64,000 nucleotides of DNA from Zingiber officinale (GCF_018446385.1 NC_055991.1:95463712-95527711), one strand, 5' to 3'. Shown: positions 12,306 through 23,382, counted from the first letter of the stretch. Notes: generated from the sequence alone by a model not told the origin. Numbers and translations are program-made.

Positions 12306-14080
12306 ATCTCCCCCTTTTTGATGTTTGACAAAAATCATAATCAAGTTAGGTTAAGCCGATAACCTAACTTAGGTTTTCCAATAGTTCTCCAATGTTCTTT
12401 CTTGAACTTTCTCTGAACATTCTCCCCAAACTCCAATGTTCTTCCTTGAACATTCTCTGGACATTCTCCGCCTTTTTGACACACATCAAAAACAGTGAAT
12501 CAAGGTCAAGAGTTTCTTCCTAATTAAAGTCTCATACCTTTCATTGAAACCCTTAATTTCCCCCTTGATACTAAAATCAACAATCAACTTAGTGATAATC
12601 CCATATCACTCATCCTCAGAAATCTTGACGAGTAAAAACTCCCCCTAAAGGTCAAATCCCCCTTGACCATTAGGTAAAACTCCCCCTAAAGGTCAACTCC
12701 TCCTTGACCATTGCACCAACAATGTCTTGGAGAGTTTCAACCCTTTAGAAATCTAAAGCACCAACTTCCATAGCTGAAATTTCAGACAACAGTCGAAAAT
12801 CAGCATTTTGGCACGCTCTGATCGGTCACCAGACCGATCAGGACTCCACTAGATCGGTCACTAGACCGTTCCACACTTCCCTGGATCGGTCCAGTGACCG
12901 ATCCACACTACTCTGGACTGATCAGACTCTTCTCTGATCGGTCCACAACTCTCTGATAAGAGTTCTGAATTTTTTTTTCTTTCCCGAAATTCAGAAACCC
13001 CTAAAAAATTACAGAAAATTCCAAAAATTGTAAAATTTTGAGGATACATTCCTCATAACATATATTATCATGGAAAAATAGTTTTCTATGAAAATAACTT
13101 CCATTTTTAAATATTGATACAAAGTTCGAAAGACTTTGAAATAGCTCAAGGTTAATCCATCTTTGTATTAACTTGCTCAATGATGAATGCTATCACTAGA
13201 AAAGCTTCATCAAGGTTTTTCAAATCAATTTTGAAATGATTTTAAACCATTCAATTTAGGAGCACAATCTTAGGGCTAAATGTACATGACTTGTACACAA
13301 GTTTTCCCTATGATCCTCAATTTTAAATTAGGCTCATCTAGGTACAAGAACTATGCACCTTGATCCTAACTCATCATCCTAATATCTCACACACATCTAA
13401 TGGTGCATCAAACACATCCAAGTCAATTTTGATGTGAGATATGAGTTTAGGTCATCTTAAGCTAAGTTCTCATGCATTTTCTAAACAACAATTAGATTTC
13501 CATATCAAATTGTGTTTTTATCCTTAAATCAATTTAATTGATCATAAATGCAAGAGATGATGACATGGCATAAAATAATATCATAAGTGGAAACATGTGC
13601 CAATGTCATGATGTCATGGCATAAAGTATGAAACTTAAATAAGGCATGACATATAACTGACCTAAGTATTATCATGACATTTCAAATCATAATAAGTTAA
13701 ATATGATGTCATGACATGACATATGACAAACAATGTATGGAAAATAACATATAAAGGTATAGAAAATACCTAATTCTAGCCTTAGTTGCCATTTTTGATA
13801 ATTTTGATCATTTTACCATAAATTCTATATTCCTAAGTGTAATAGACGTAAAATCATATACTAAAGATTTTTAGATCACTATGTGCCAATTAGATTGACC
13901 CTAGAAAACTCCTCAAATGTGGTTGGCACATCTTAATCACCTTAGGAATAATTTTTAATTTCATTTTCAAGGCTTGATTACACCTTGAAAATTCCTAAAA
14001 TGCCACCTTTTGCCATGAGTAGGTTAACTACCTATCCAATTAAGGTTGGCACACCCTAAACCATCTAGCGTGAAGGAATC
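12306..14080. other. non-coding interior of the gag-only element (pol missing)
   Basis: This stretch occupies the place where pol would be. It has no coding potential. It carries a purine tract next to the 3' LTR, further tracts such as those opposite actccccctaaagg (12620-12700), a short palindrome cluster (12815-12955) and AT-rich sequence also present in the second copy (for example cattcctcataacatatatt near 13046 and near 61770). It resembles the spacer after pol in the autonomous element at 47865. Confidence 0.75.
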
Positions 14081-15530
14081 ATGCTCCTAGGAACCCAATA
14101 CCTATTTGAGCTCATTGGGTTCACTAAATATTCACTAGGGATGACTTCCCTAGCAACCCTCCTAATGACCCTCCTAGGCTTTAAAGCCTTGGTCATTTAG
14201 GATTCATCAAAATCAAACCTAGGGGTGACTCCCCTTGTGACCTTGGTGATGGTCTTCTTAGCCCTAGGTCTTGTTCCATAATCGAATGGAACATTATGAT
14301 AAGCGTGCTTGACCACTTGAGACTTAAGTTTGTGACCCAAACCTCTCATGTCCTTGGGCTTTTATTTTTGACCCTTAGACCCTAGAGTTGAATTCTCCAA
14401 ATTCTTAAGAGCCTTTTTAAAGTGTCAAGTCTTGACCTCAAGACTTGATTTTCCTTCTTTAATACCTCAAGCTTTAATTTTTCATTTTTCTTTGAGGTAT
14501 TCCTAGGCATATGTCTAGTTGTTTTGGGATTCCTATCTAGGTTTTCCTTAACCTTAGATGAGTTAACTCTAGGGTTGGCATTTCTAGCATTGTCCTTATC
14601 TAGGCTAACATGTTTGGCACCTAAGCACATGTATCGGTTTCTATGGTTCTCATGCTTATCATTATTGACAATTGCAATAAAACTACTAGCATGTGTCTTA
14701 TTAGAATTGCAAGAATGTGCCTTAAAGGATACCTTAGGGTTTGCCTTAGCTCCTCCCATAGATGTGCTTGGTCTCTTGTCCTTGTGAGGTTGCCTCCCCC
14801 TTGGACATTGACTCCTATAATGTCCCCTTTGTTTGCATTGGAAGCACACCACGTGCTCCTTGCCCTTGCGTATCGGGACTCCGGCTTCCTTGACTTTTGG
14901 TGTCGGTGGAGTCTTCCTAATCCTCTTTGGACATTTACTTTTGTAATGCCCATATTCCCTACACTCAAAGCACATTATATGTAATTTACTTGAAATTAAG
15001 TTGCTTGAGTTACCTAGGGTTGAGGATGGATATAAGCTCTCTCCTTCATCTCTTCCGGAGGTAGAGGCTTCTTCTTCTTGCTCCAGTCTTGAAGAAGAAC
15101 TCTCCTCCTTTTCTTCCTTAGATGTTGAGTAGCCCTCAACTTCTAATTCCATACCTCCATGATGTGAGCTACTTGGCTCCTCTTCATGACTTGAATTGGA
15201 GCTCTCCTCATGGAACTTAGCCAAGTTGTTCCACAACTCCTTGGCATTGTTGTATCTACCTATCTTACACAAGATATCATTAGGTAATGAAAATTCAAAG
15301 ATTTTCGTTACCTCGTCGTTGATTATGGATTGGTGGATTTGTTCCTTCGTCCACTTCTTCTTTTCGAGAGGTTCTCCTTCTTTATCCACCGGAGGAATAA
15401 AACCTACTTGTACACAATTCCAATTTACTAGGTTAGTCATAAGAAAATACTTCATTCTTACCTTCCAAAACGCGAAGTCGCCGCGATCGTAGAAGGGTGG
15501 AATCGTGACGTCTTCTCCAAGTTGATCCAT
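14080..15530 (-). pseudogene. Sirevirus-type gag, central domain missing
   Basis: An ATG at 15528-15530 opens a 382-codon frame ending at 14382; homology with the second copy continues in another frame to about 14080, so the tail is frameshifted. Residues 1-100 match the N-terminus of copia gag (FYDRGDFAFWKVRMKYFL, then KELWNNLAKFHE). An acidic serine-rich linker follows, then two CCHC zinc knuckles (CFECREYGHYKSKC and CFQCKQRGHYRSQC), a basic region and a heptad-like EKLKLEVLKKENQVL stretch. Compared with the gag at 49693, the roughly 120-residue central capsid part (UBN2-like) is absent and the linker follows NNLAKFHE directly. The second copy has the same gap. Whether this gag still makes particles is unknown. 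Confidence 0.8.
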
Positions 15531-15578
15531 TCTCTAGCTCGTGCTCCCCCGGGTGTTAATCCGACGAAGAGCGACCTC

Positions 15579-15590
15579 GCTCTGATACCA
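15579..15590 (-). promoter_or_regulatory. primer-binding site
   Basis: TGGTATCAGAGC on the minus strand, two bases from the LTR end. It is complementary to the 3' end of initiator methionine tRNA, the usual primer of copia elements. Confidence 0.93.
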
Positions 15591-15592
15591 CT

Positions 15593-17459
15593 TGTTAGGA
15601 CCTTCGGATAGCGGCTAGAGAGGGGGGGTGTGAATAGCCGACCCCAAATTCTCGTTTCTTCCTACAATTTGAGTTAGCGCAGCGGAAATAAAAAGTAGAA
15701 ATGAAAATGGAGAAGATCAAACCTCAAACGCGACGATATAACGAGGTTCGGAGATGATACTCCTACTCCTCGGCGTGTCCGTAAGGTGGACGAATCCTAT
15801 CAATCCGTCGGTGGATGAGACCCCAGAAAACCGGCTAATAAAAACTCCTTCTGGGTGGAGAAACCTCGCCACAATCTCTCTTGCAACAACAAGATCAGAG
15901 TACAAGAAATACAGCAAGAAGTCAAGAACAATATGAATGTAAAAACACTAGTTTACTTGCCTTCTCATCGACTGTTGATGAAGCAGCAACTTCACGGATG
16001 CCAACCACAGCACAGCAGCAACTGTTCAGTTGGAAACTCAGCCGAGGGAAGCTCACACGAAGCTTCAGGGATTAAGAGCTCAGCAAAGCTCAGATCGCAA
16101 GGAGGAAGAGTCAAGAAGAAGTCCCAACAGTAGAGGCCATCCACCTTATATCAACCTGCGAAGAAGACAAAGAAGAAATCTAGCCGTTGTGACTCAACGG
16201 CTAGACCTGGACCGATTAGGCTCCACCCTGATCGGTTCAGGGTGGATCTGATCGGTCAGGGGACCGATCAGGCCCTACGCTGATCGGTCCCCAGACCGAT
16301 CCCAACTCTCACAGAGAATTGGTTGCGATCCCTTATCGGTCTGTGGACCGATCAGCCTTCTTACTGATCGGTCACCAGACCGATCAGATAACTCACAGAA
16401 GGTTTCTGTGTGGTTACTGATCGGTCACCAGATCGATCAGATGACCCAGTGTTTCACTGGATCGGTCAGCAGACCGATCCAATTTCCCAGCCTTAAACCT
16501 AAAGCCTTCCTGATCTAGAGAACGAGCTACCGAGCCCTCTCTGACCTAGTCCGGAGAACGAGCTACCGAGCCCTCTCCGACTTCCACGTCCGGTCCAGAG
16601 AACGAGCTACCGAGCCCTCTCTGACCTAGTCTAGAGAACGAGCTACCGAACCCTCTCCAACTTCGTCCGGTCCAGAGAACGAGCTACCGAGCCCTCTCTG
16701 ACCTAGTCCGGAGAACGAGCTACCGAGCCCTCTCCAACTTCCACGTCCGGTCCAGAGAACGAGCTACCGAGCCCTCTCCAACTTCGTCTGGTCCAGAGAA
16801 CAAGCTACCGAGCCCTCTCTAACCTAGTCAGGAGAACGAGCTACCGAGCCCTCTCCAAATTCTTCCGGTCCAGAGAACGAGCTACCGAGCCCTCTCTGAC
16901 CTAGTCCAGAGAACGAGCTACCGAGCCCTCTCCAACTTCGTCCGGTCCAGAGAACGAGCTACCGAGCCCTCTCTGACCTAGTTCGGAGAACGAGCTACCG
17001 AGCCCTCTCCGACTCCATCCAGTTCAGAGAACGAGCTACCGAGCCCTCTCCGACCTCCCATGCCAAGCTTCCATACTTGGACTTTTCCCCGTGCCAAGCT
17101 CCCTGCTTGGACTTTTCCCGTGCCAAGCTCCCTGCTTAGACTTTTCCGTGCCAAGTCTCCATACTTGGACTTTTCCCGTGCCAAGCTCCCTGCTTGGACT
17201 TTTCCCGTGCCAAGCTCCCTGCTTGGACTTTTCCGTGTCAAGTCTCTATACTTGGACTTTTCCCGAATCAGGTCAACTCAAGTCGGGTCAACCAGATCAA
17301 CCTTGACCAAAGGTTGCACCCACAATCCCCCAAGTTCCTATTCTTGTCAAACATCAAAATATAACTTCTCCATTCTTGTCAAACATCAAAATATACCTCG
17401 AGTCAGGTCAACTCGAGTCGGGTCATCCAGGTTAACCTTGACCTAAGGTTGCACCAACA
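15593..17459 (-). repeat. 5' LTR of the gag-only element
   Basis: 1867 bp. It is nearly identical to the other LTR over the non-repetitive parts, so the insertion is fairly recent. It has the same modules: palindrome cluster 16207-16485, 14 copies of the gagaacgagctaccgag unit (16516-17056) and 7 copies of the cttggactttt unit (17060-17265). Confidence 0.9.
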
Positions 17460-17956
17460 ATTTCTCTTTGTAAGAATTCTAAACACAAGAGGCATTAGAT
17501 CTAGTTTTCGAATTTATTTTTTCGAGTTTGTGTTTTCTTTGTTTTCAAATTTGTGATTTGATTGTTCTTTTTGGTTAAACCTAGAGTTATTTAAGGAAAT
17601 TAAATATTAGCTTTCCTTAAAAGGCTTTGTCTAGGCGGTGGTGGTTGCTCCCATATCCAAGAAGGTCATGTGCCTCGCCATGCAGTTCTGGAAGCCAATT
17701 TTGAAAATTAATATTTAATGGAATTAATAACATAGGTGGATTTGGATCAATAGTGTTAAGTTCCGCTTGCGATCCAAATCTAAACCATTAAGAACAGATA
17801 AGTTAAATTTGGAATCAATGATGTTAAGTTCCGTCTGCGATTCCTAATTTAATTTCTAAAGAACACAATAAGTTATTTAAGGAAAGGTTTGACACTTGTA
17901 CAAAATTTTTGTACAGTGGAACCGGTACGATTTTCCTAGGACTAACAAACAATTCT

Positions 17957-18270
17957 TTCCTGCTTCTAGGATTGCAGCTATTCGGAGGAGTATTTGTGGA
18001 ATCCAACAATTTACAAGAGAACTGTTTCAAGAATATTGGGAAAGATTTTAAAGACTTGTTGCTAGTTGTCCTCAACATCAGATAAATGATCAACTACTGA
18101 TTATGTACTTCTATAAGGGATTGTGTCTCATGGATAGGAATATGGTTGATATAACTAGTGGGGGGGGCGGGGGGGGCTCTAGTTAACAAGACATTTACTC
18201 AGGCCAGAGAACTTATTGAGATTATGACTTCAAATTATCAGTAGTATAGGACTAGATAGATTATTACTAA
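17957..18270 (+). pseudogene. Ty3/gypsy gag, 3' half
   Basis: Continuation of the frame that stops at 6998. After the ATTCT duplication the reading gives PASRIAAIRRSICGIQQ and QEYWERF, then after one extra base SCPQHQINDQLLIMYFYKGL and MDRNMVDITSGG: the conserved C-terminal part of plant gypsy gag. A G-run of 8-9 bases near 18160-18176 disturbs the frame again. It confirms that the LTR at 6999-17951 interrupted a once continuous gag. Confidence 0.8.
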
Positions 18271-19237
18271 AGATGTTCATTTCTTTGCCAGTGTATTCCC
18301 GACCAGGATCCAGTATCAGCAGCCTACTCCTCAGTATTATCAGACTCATCAACAGGACAGATATAACTTATTTGCAGGATTCGGGTATGGGAACACACAA
18401 CATGAGATTTTTGAGTGGTCCTAGTCTTACCAGCCTTACTTTCAGCACCATCAGCCTGAGCAGCATTATAAGGAGCAGTCACAATAATATTTGCAACATC
18501 AAGAAGCATAGTTCCAGCCAAGGACGTATTCATCAACACAGTTACAGTTGCTATCATATTAACCTACTGCATCAATTCCCAAGGAGATCGGTTGTAGAGT
18601 TTGTGATATTCCTGATCTTAATTCTGCTTCTCTACATGACTCTTCTAGTTTTTTACATTGTGATGTTGTAGTTGATTTAGATATTATTTTTGCTGATGAT
18701 ATTGTTGTTCCAGATAGTCTTGATGTTGCAGGTATAGGAGATAATGATGGAAGTGTAGGGGAAACCCAAGAATCGCTTCCTTTGACTATTCCACCACCAG
18801 CTGAGCCAGTTGAGCCTGTTATTTTACTTAGTGACGATGGAAGTGTAGGGGTAACTCAAGAATCACTTCCATTGATTATACCTGATCCAGAGCCAGATTC
18901 TTCACCTGACCAAGATAATGTTGCATTCATTATTTTAGACCCTCCTGGTACCTTTCAAGATGATAAGGTTGATATTTCTTCTGAATTTTTAAGAAATTCC
19001 ATGGAGGTAATTTATTTTGATTGTATTGAATGTGACACATCTTTTGATTCATGCTCTGTTGAATTTGTTATTATTTCTAGTCTATCTGACACAGCATGCG
19101 TGCAGGAAATGCATCCTTTTCTTTTTAGTGCACAGGATTTCTTCAAACATTTCATTTGCAGTCATTCACGCAAGGATGCATTCTATCACTTGAAGAAAAT
19201 CCTAACTCTCTATGCAATAATGAAGCTTATAGAATGA
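18271..19237 (+). pseudogene. gypsy interior after gag, decayed, with open stretch 18782-19237
   Basis: Downstream of gag the sequence is rich in CAG/CAT (Q/H/Y-rich in several frames), as after the gag core of such elements. A 151-codon open frame at 18782-19237 is acidic and proline-rich at its start (PDPEPDSSPDQD). A segment of about 40 bp (gatggaagtgtaggggaaac and following) is directly repeated at 18735 and 18836. I recognise no pol domain. It is treated as retroelement remnant. Confidence 0.45.
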
Positions 19238-19300
19238 ACACTCCATCTGAACCGTCTTCGACCACCGGAGGAGTTCGGATCCTCTGTCCCCAAATTTCTC

Positions 19301-19448
19301 TGTCCCCGTGTTTCCTTGTCGATCGGATGGATCAGATTACATCTCAAGGATGTCTTGCACATCACGAGAATACTGCACACATCTTAAAGATGTCATGATG
19401 CCTTGAGATGTAATCTGGTCCGTCCGATCGGTAGAGGACACGGGGACA
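19301..19448. mobile_element. short foldback element (MITE-like)
   Basis: Two arms of about 55-60 bp are inverted copies: tgtccccgtgtttccttgtc on the left and the complement of gacacggggaca on the right, with cagattacatctcaagg inside both. The loop is about 35 bp. No clear target duplication is seen, and the left flank cctctgtccccaaatttctc repeats part of the arm. A folded RNA from here would be a strong hairpin. Confidence 0.7.
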
Positions 19449-19488
19449 TAAAAATATAGAAAATCTCAACTTTTAATGATCCAACAAT

Positions 19489-19491
<3 letters not shown>

Positions 19492-19553
<62 letters not shown>

Positions 19554-19614
19554 CCACCGGAGATGACGAAGATGCAATCAAAAAAAAAATTATATATATA
19601 TATATATATATATA
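19492..19614. repeat. TA microsatellites
   Basis: About 30 TA units at 19492-19552 and a second run of about 12 units at 19590-19614, separated by ccaccggagatgacgaagat. Confidence 0.95.
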
Positions 19615-21530
19615 ATAAGAAATTTATCAATTTGAATTATATATATATATATAATAATACTAAATTTACCAATTTTAAATTCAAAAGTGATTTGTTAGTT
19701 GTACAAAATAAATATAATACATTGTAAAATTACGAGAAGTACTCCAGCGAGGGTGAATAATGCTATTAAAAACTATTTTTAAATTTTATTAGTTATTTAA
19801 AGAAATATAGTGAAAATTAAGGGATCATTTAATTTACCTATTTTTCATTTTTATTTTTTTAAAAAGAGTATGTTTTTTTTTAAAAAATAATATTTTATTT
19901 ATATTTTTCACATCTGTTTTCTAAAAAAATAATATTTTTTGAAAAAATAAAGAATGTCTAAAAATTATTTTCTATTTTTGTATATTTTCTAAAAAATAAA
20001 AATGGAAACAAGGATAACCAAACACTCTCTAAGTATTTTTAAGTTTTTGAGAAATATAATTTCGAGTGGAAATTATTAATATGGTTTCTGAAAAAAAAAA
20101 TGAGATAGAGAAATTTATGTAAGTAAAAAGGTTAAATATAATAAAAAAAGAAAACATTTGGAGTGAAAAAGTACCACGGACTAAATGTTTGATAAGTGAT
20201 GGAAATTACGTAAGTTTGATTGAATGCTTAATAGTATTGAAGTAGAGAAAGGTCATGGAGAACTGATGTCTAACAATGATGGAAGTCATGATAAATTATG
20301 ATTAACTAGATATTAGATAATAGTTGAAATTGTATAGGAGTGAACTCTAGACATTAGAAGTTTAACGAGTCAAAGTTTGACTTAAGATTGGACAAATAAA
20401 AGTCTTGGTCATGGTGTTACACCTATTGAAAGAGCTGATAGACCGCATAATACCTTCCTTCTGGAAGTTTGTCCATCTGTATCCTAAACGAAATCATCTT
20501 TTTTTTTTTGCTTCCATATTTTAATTTCACTAAAAAATGAAAAGTTATTTATATATTTTTTTCCTTCTTTTTTCGCTCAATGTTATAGCACACTTTCATA
20601 ATTGCACCTTGAAAACATTAGATTCTTTCCTTTCTCAAATATATTACTAAAACAACATGAAACCCACAATTTTGGAGCAAAAAGAACTCTCACCAACCTA
20701 TCAAAATAGCATTTCCATGTGCGAGGCCTAACGCCTCTATCGCTGCATCTTTAATTGTCTTCTTTTGTTTAAACTTTGATCGCAGCGAACTTCTGAATAC
20801 CCTGGTTTATTTTAGTAGTTTAGGTCATCCCCATTTTGTAAGAATATTCTTATGTTTTTCAGTTTTATTGATGGTAGCTAGCTATTTAAATATTGTTTCA
20901 GTATTATAATAATTACTCAGTAGCTTCTATAATTATGCTAGAGGTATTTAATACTTTTCTATAACTATTTTTACTAAATCAATAAAAAATATTTTGAGTA
21001 ATAATTTTTAGGATTCAAAATTTTAGGATTTATGATTTACTTATAGTTATTATAATTATTTTAAAATGATTTTGGTCGATTTAAAATAGTTTTAATAGAA
21101 TTTTTTAAAATATGACTTTATAGAGTATTTTAATATATTAATGTTGAATTTAAGTTTAAAGTTTTAAAATTTATGATTTAAATTTAGCTATAACTATGTA
21201 ATAGTGATAGTTTCTGCTTGCAGTTATTTAAGTAGATTCTATAACTATTTTAAAATGATTTTAATCAATTTAAAATAATTTTGATAAAGTTTAAATAATG
21301 TTGACTAAATTGAGAAATATTATTTTGATATAATATATTTTATGTATAATAATTTTGATTAAAATAAAATAATTAATTTTTTTATATTATAGTAGTTAGT
21401 AGTAATTACTATAATAATACTGAAAGTAAAAGTATTTTCGAAACAAGTAGGATGCCCTTTTTATTTTTATTTATGTTTTTTTAAAGAAATATTCATTTGA
21501 CGATTTGATAAAAATCTGTGTCCTATAACC
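19615..21530. other. AT-rich intergenic stretch
   Basis: No gene, RNA or clear transposon ends were seen. Long T- and A-runs occur throughout. From about 20870 to 21430 phrases such as tatagttattataattattt and ttttaaaatgattttgatc recur in both senses, suggesting an old inverted or repeated AT-rich element whose borders I cannot fix. Confidence 0.4.
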
Positions 21531-21599
21531 ATCACTAGGGAAAAAAAGGAGGGAAGAAAAGGAGGGAAGAGAGACGTAAGCCTAGGAGGGACCATGATC

Positions 21600-21890
21600 C
21601 CCTCGAAGGCAGAGGAAGAGGAGGTACGGGGTTGGTGGGGCTGCTGCTCCAGGTGGTGGACGACGTGCTGAATGTGACAAGGATGTCGGAGGAGCTGGGG
21701 AAGACGACGGGGAAGGACTTGATGAAAGGGAAGACAACGTATCCCAAGTTGATGGGGTTGGATAAAGCACAATTGCTGGAGGAGCAGCGGGTGGCGAAGG
21801 CGGAGGAAGAACTGTAGGGGTTTGATCGGAACATAGCGTGACCACTATACCACCTCATTTGCACATCACCCATCGCTACAACTGAATTAT
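21600..21890 (+). pseudogene. geranylgeranyl diphosphate synthase 3' fragment
   Basis: One frame gives GLLLQVVDDVLNVT, then SEELGKTTGKDL and KTTYPKLMGLDKA. This is the region around the second aspartate-rich motif of plant GGPP synthases (family form QVVDDILDVT and SEELGKTAGKDL). After a stop at about 21815 homology continues as GFDRNIA and PLYHL, near the C-terminus. The last Asp of the DDxxD motif is Asn here. The N-terminal two thirds and the first Asp-rich motif are missing. GGPPS genes often lack introns, so a plain gene fragment cannot be told from a processed copy. Confidence 0.8.
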
Positions 21891-22640
21891 TACTTAATTG
21901 GTCGATTAAATCCTTCAATTATAAAATTCTAAATATGATAATTTGTATTTTTTTTTTACTTGTAGTTAATAAAATCAATAAATTTGGGTTTTCATGGAGC
22001 GAGTCGTTGTAAAGCCGAGAGACACATCAATCCACCTCCTAAACCTAAAATCTCTCCCAAGGCGGAAGAAGAGTTTAGGCTGTGTGTCGCCAACGGACCG
22101 ATCACGTTGCCCTGCGACGATGCCTTCATTGAGTAATCATCGCTAGAAGACAATTATGGATCCATCCCTATAGATGTGACAAAAGGTGAAATCGTTTGCC
22201 CCCAAAGCTCCCGTCATACCCGACCTTAGGTCATCACGAGAAAGGTAAATCACGATAGCCGAGAGGCTAAGTAGTGGTGGGATGAGTTGCACAAGGTCCG
22301 GAGATTTATGTCCCGACAGCCCTACGATTTGACTCCGCGACCTCATGTGACAAGTATGTCATCATTTAGCCCCTACGGGCTGGATCAGCAGGAAGGGTGC
22401 CTAACGCTTGCAACGGAGGTTCAGGGATCGAGGGTCGCCAGTTGCACACGGGCGTAAAAACTCGGTCTGCTGCGCTTTAAATTCCACTCGACCCCCAGTC
22501 ACCCCTCCTGCCCAACTTAATCATGATTTATCCCCTCTGGATATCTATGAGGCCGGACCCAGAGGACTGCTAAGATGACGATTCCACTTTTTACAAAGTA
22601 TGTCATCATTTATCATTTCGGATGAGGGTCTGAATCCACC
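21891..22640. other. repeat-like intergenic sequence
   Basis: No functional gene is seen. A short open stretch at about 22040-22135 codes for an acidic peptide I do not recognise. From 22140 to 22640 the sequence is GC-richer with conserved-looking blocks (taaatcacgatagccgagagg, tagcccctacgggctggatc), and gtatgtcatcattta occurs twice (near 22352 and 22598). This suggests a dispersed repeat copy; class uncertain. Confidence 0.35.
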
Positions 22641-22708
22641 CCGAGAGAGAGAGAGGGGGGCAAGGACCAACCACCTTTTCTGATTCCTTCTCTTCAACTA
22701 ATTACTCC

Positions 22709-22716
22709 TATAAATA
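22709..22716 (+). promoter_or_regulatory. TATA box of the CEP gene
   Basis: TATAAATA lies 69 bases before the chosen ATG at 22778. Transcription would start near 22740, so the upstream in-frame ATG at 22727 would lie before or at the transcript start; this decides for the ATG at 22778. Confidence 0.6.
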
Positions 22717-22777
22717 TACCCAAAGGATGAGAGCAATCTCCGTGCACAGTCGTAGCACTCTCGTCTCTTTGCCGGGC

Positions 22778-23038
22778 ATGGCCGAAGCTGCTAACAGTTC
22801 TCGAGCCCTGCTCATCCTTATGATCCTTGCCTTTGAGGCTTTAGCCATCGAGGGAATTAGAAGGCATGAGGCAGTAGTCATTGGAAGCGGACAGGAAGAA
22901 GTCATGGCTATGGCTGCAAATCGGCATGATAGGAGTTGGGCGATGGAGCGGATGGAGGATTTTCGTCAGACCACGCCGGGACACAGCCCTGGCACAGGCA
23001 ATGCCCGCAACAGCAAGGAAGTGGAGAAGAACGTGTAG
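22778..23038 (+). CDS. CEP-family (C-terminally encoded peptide) precursor
   Basis: Single-exon gene for an 86-residue precursor. An N-terminal hydrophobic segment (residues 10-24, ALLILMILAFEALAI) is a good secretion signal. Near the C-terminus, residues 61-75 read DFRQTTPGHSPGTGN, matching the 15-residue CEP signature (family form DFRPTxPGxSPGxGH). An 11-residue tail follows. In the family the mature peptide is proline-hydroxylated, secreted and perceived by CEPR receptor kinases in nitrogen-demand and root signalling. Odd points: the first conserved Pro is Gln and the final His is Asn, while both PG prolines are kept. It is convergent with the methyltransferase gene, 344 bp away. An ATG 51 bp upstream in frame would add 17 residues and hide the signal. 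Confidence 0.82.
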   Translation: MAEAANSSRALLILMILAFEALAIEGIRRHEAVVIGSGQEEVMAMAANRHDRSWAMERMEDFRQTTPGHSPGTGNARNSKEVEKNV

Positions 23039-23382
23039 ACGGAAGGACTAGAGCTTGGTCTGTTGATACTCTGGTTCTTGCTCGCATGCCTTTCTTTTCT
23101 TTTCAGCTTGTTGACGATCTGCAGTGTAGAAATTGTTATCAGTCTGATTAATGCTCAGTAATTCAACCATGCTGTAAAGCTTCATCAAAGAGATCACGGC
23201 ATTTAACTTAAGGAAATCGACATTATGTCCTTCTACCGTAGAAGAAAAATGAAGTAAAAAAAAGAAAGAAAAAGGAATGACATCTATTGTCCTCTAAACA
23301 GAGTTACAGCTCCAGCTAAAGAATTCTCCCTCAAACTTAGCAGTGAGCGGAGATCGTGCTACAATTGCAGCGACTGAGTGGT
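23039..23382. other. convergent 3' ends
   Basis: Holds the 3' UTR of the CEP gene on the plus strand and that of the methyltransferase gene on the minus strand. No other feature is visible. Confidence 0.6.

Larger units (their letters stand above)
10170..17459 (-). mobile_element. complete gag-only Sirevirus-like LTR element (TR-GAG type)
   Basis: Two LTRs (10170-12305 and 15593-17459) in minus orientation enclose a 3.3-kb interior. A perfect ATTTC duplication flanks it (10165-10169 and 17460-17464). On the minus strand the order is 5' LTR (15593-17459), PBS TGGTATCAGAGC (15579-15590), gag (from 15530 down to about 14080), about 1.8 kb of non-coding sequence with several purine tracts, PPT AAAAAGGGGGAGAT (12306-12319) and 3' LTR (10170-12305). 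No protease, integrase, reverse transcriptase or RNase H sequence is present. Known non-autonomous elements with only gag are called TR-GAG; this fits. A second copy starts at 59161. Confidence 0.88.
6999..17951 (+). mobile_element. solo LTR (family A, plus) interrupted by two nested insertions
   Basis: Starts TGTTGGAATGTATACTAAAA and ends actaacaaaca, flanked by a perfect 5-bp duplication ATTCT (6994-6998 and 17952-17956). Its own sequence is 6999-8463, 9686-10164 and 17465-17951 plus the duplicated target bases. Removing the two nested elements and one copy of each of their target duplications leaves about 2.44 kb, close to the 2.35 kb of its relative at 2554-4898. A TATA-like tataaaag is near 9865 and the downstream part reads like an LTR R-U5 zone. 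It landed in the gypsy gag. Confidence 0.85.

Noticed and set aside
14524-14984. Plus-strand open frames across the gag region of the gag-only element
   Set aside because: Shadows of the minus-strand gag with its two zinc knuckles.
2554-17951. One retrotransposon with LTRs at 2554-4898 and 6999-17951
   Set aside because: The two LTRs are in opposite orientation and each has its own target duplication; what lies between is gypsy sequence.
22143-22640. SINE with internal Pol III promoter
   Set aside because: A ggttcagggatcgag segment is only weakly like a B box and no clear A box, tail or target duplication was found.
22727-22777. Upstream in-frame ATG as start of the CEP precursor
   Set aside because: Lies only 11 bases after the TATA box, hence probably not in the transcript, and would place 17 residues before the signal segment.
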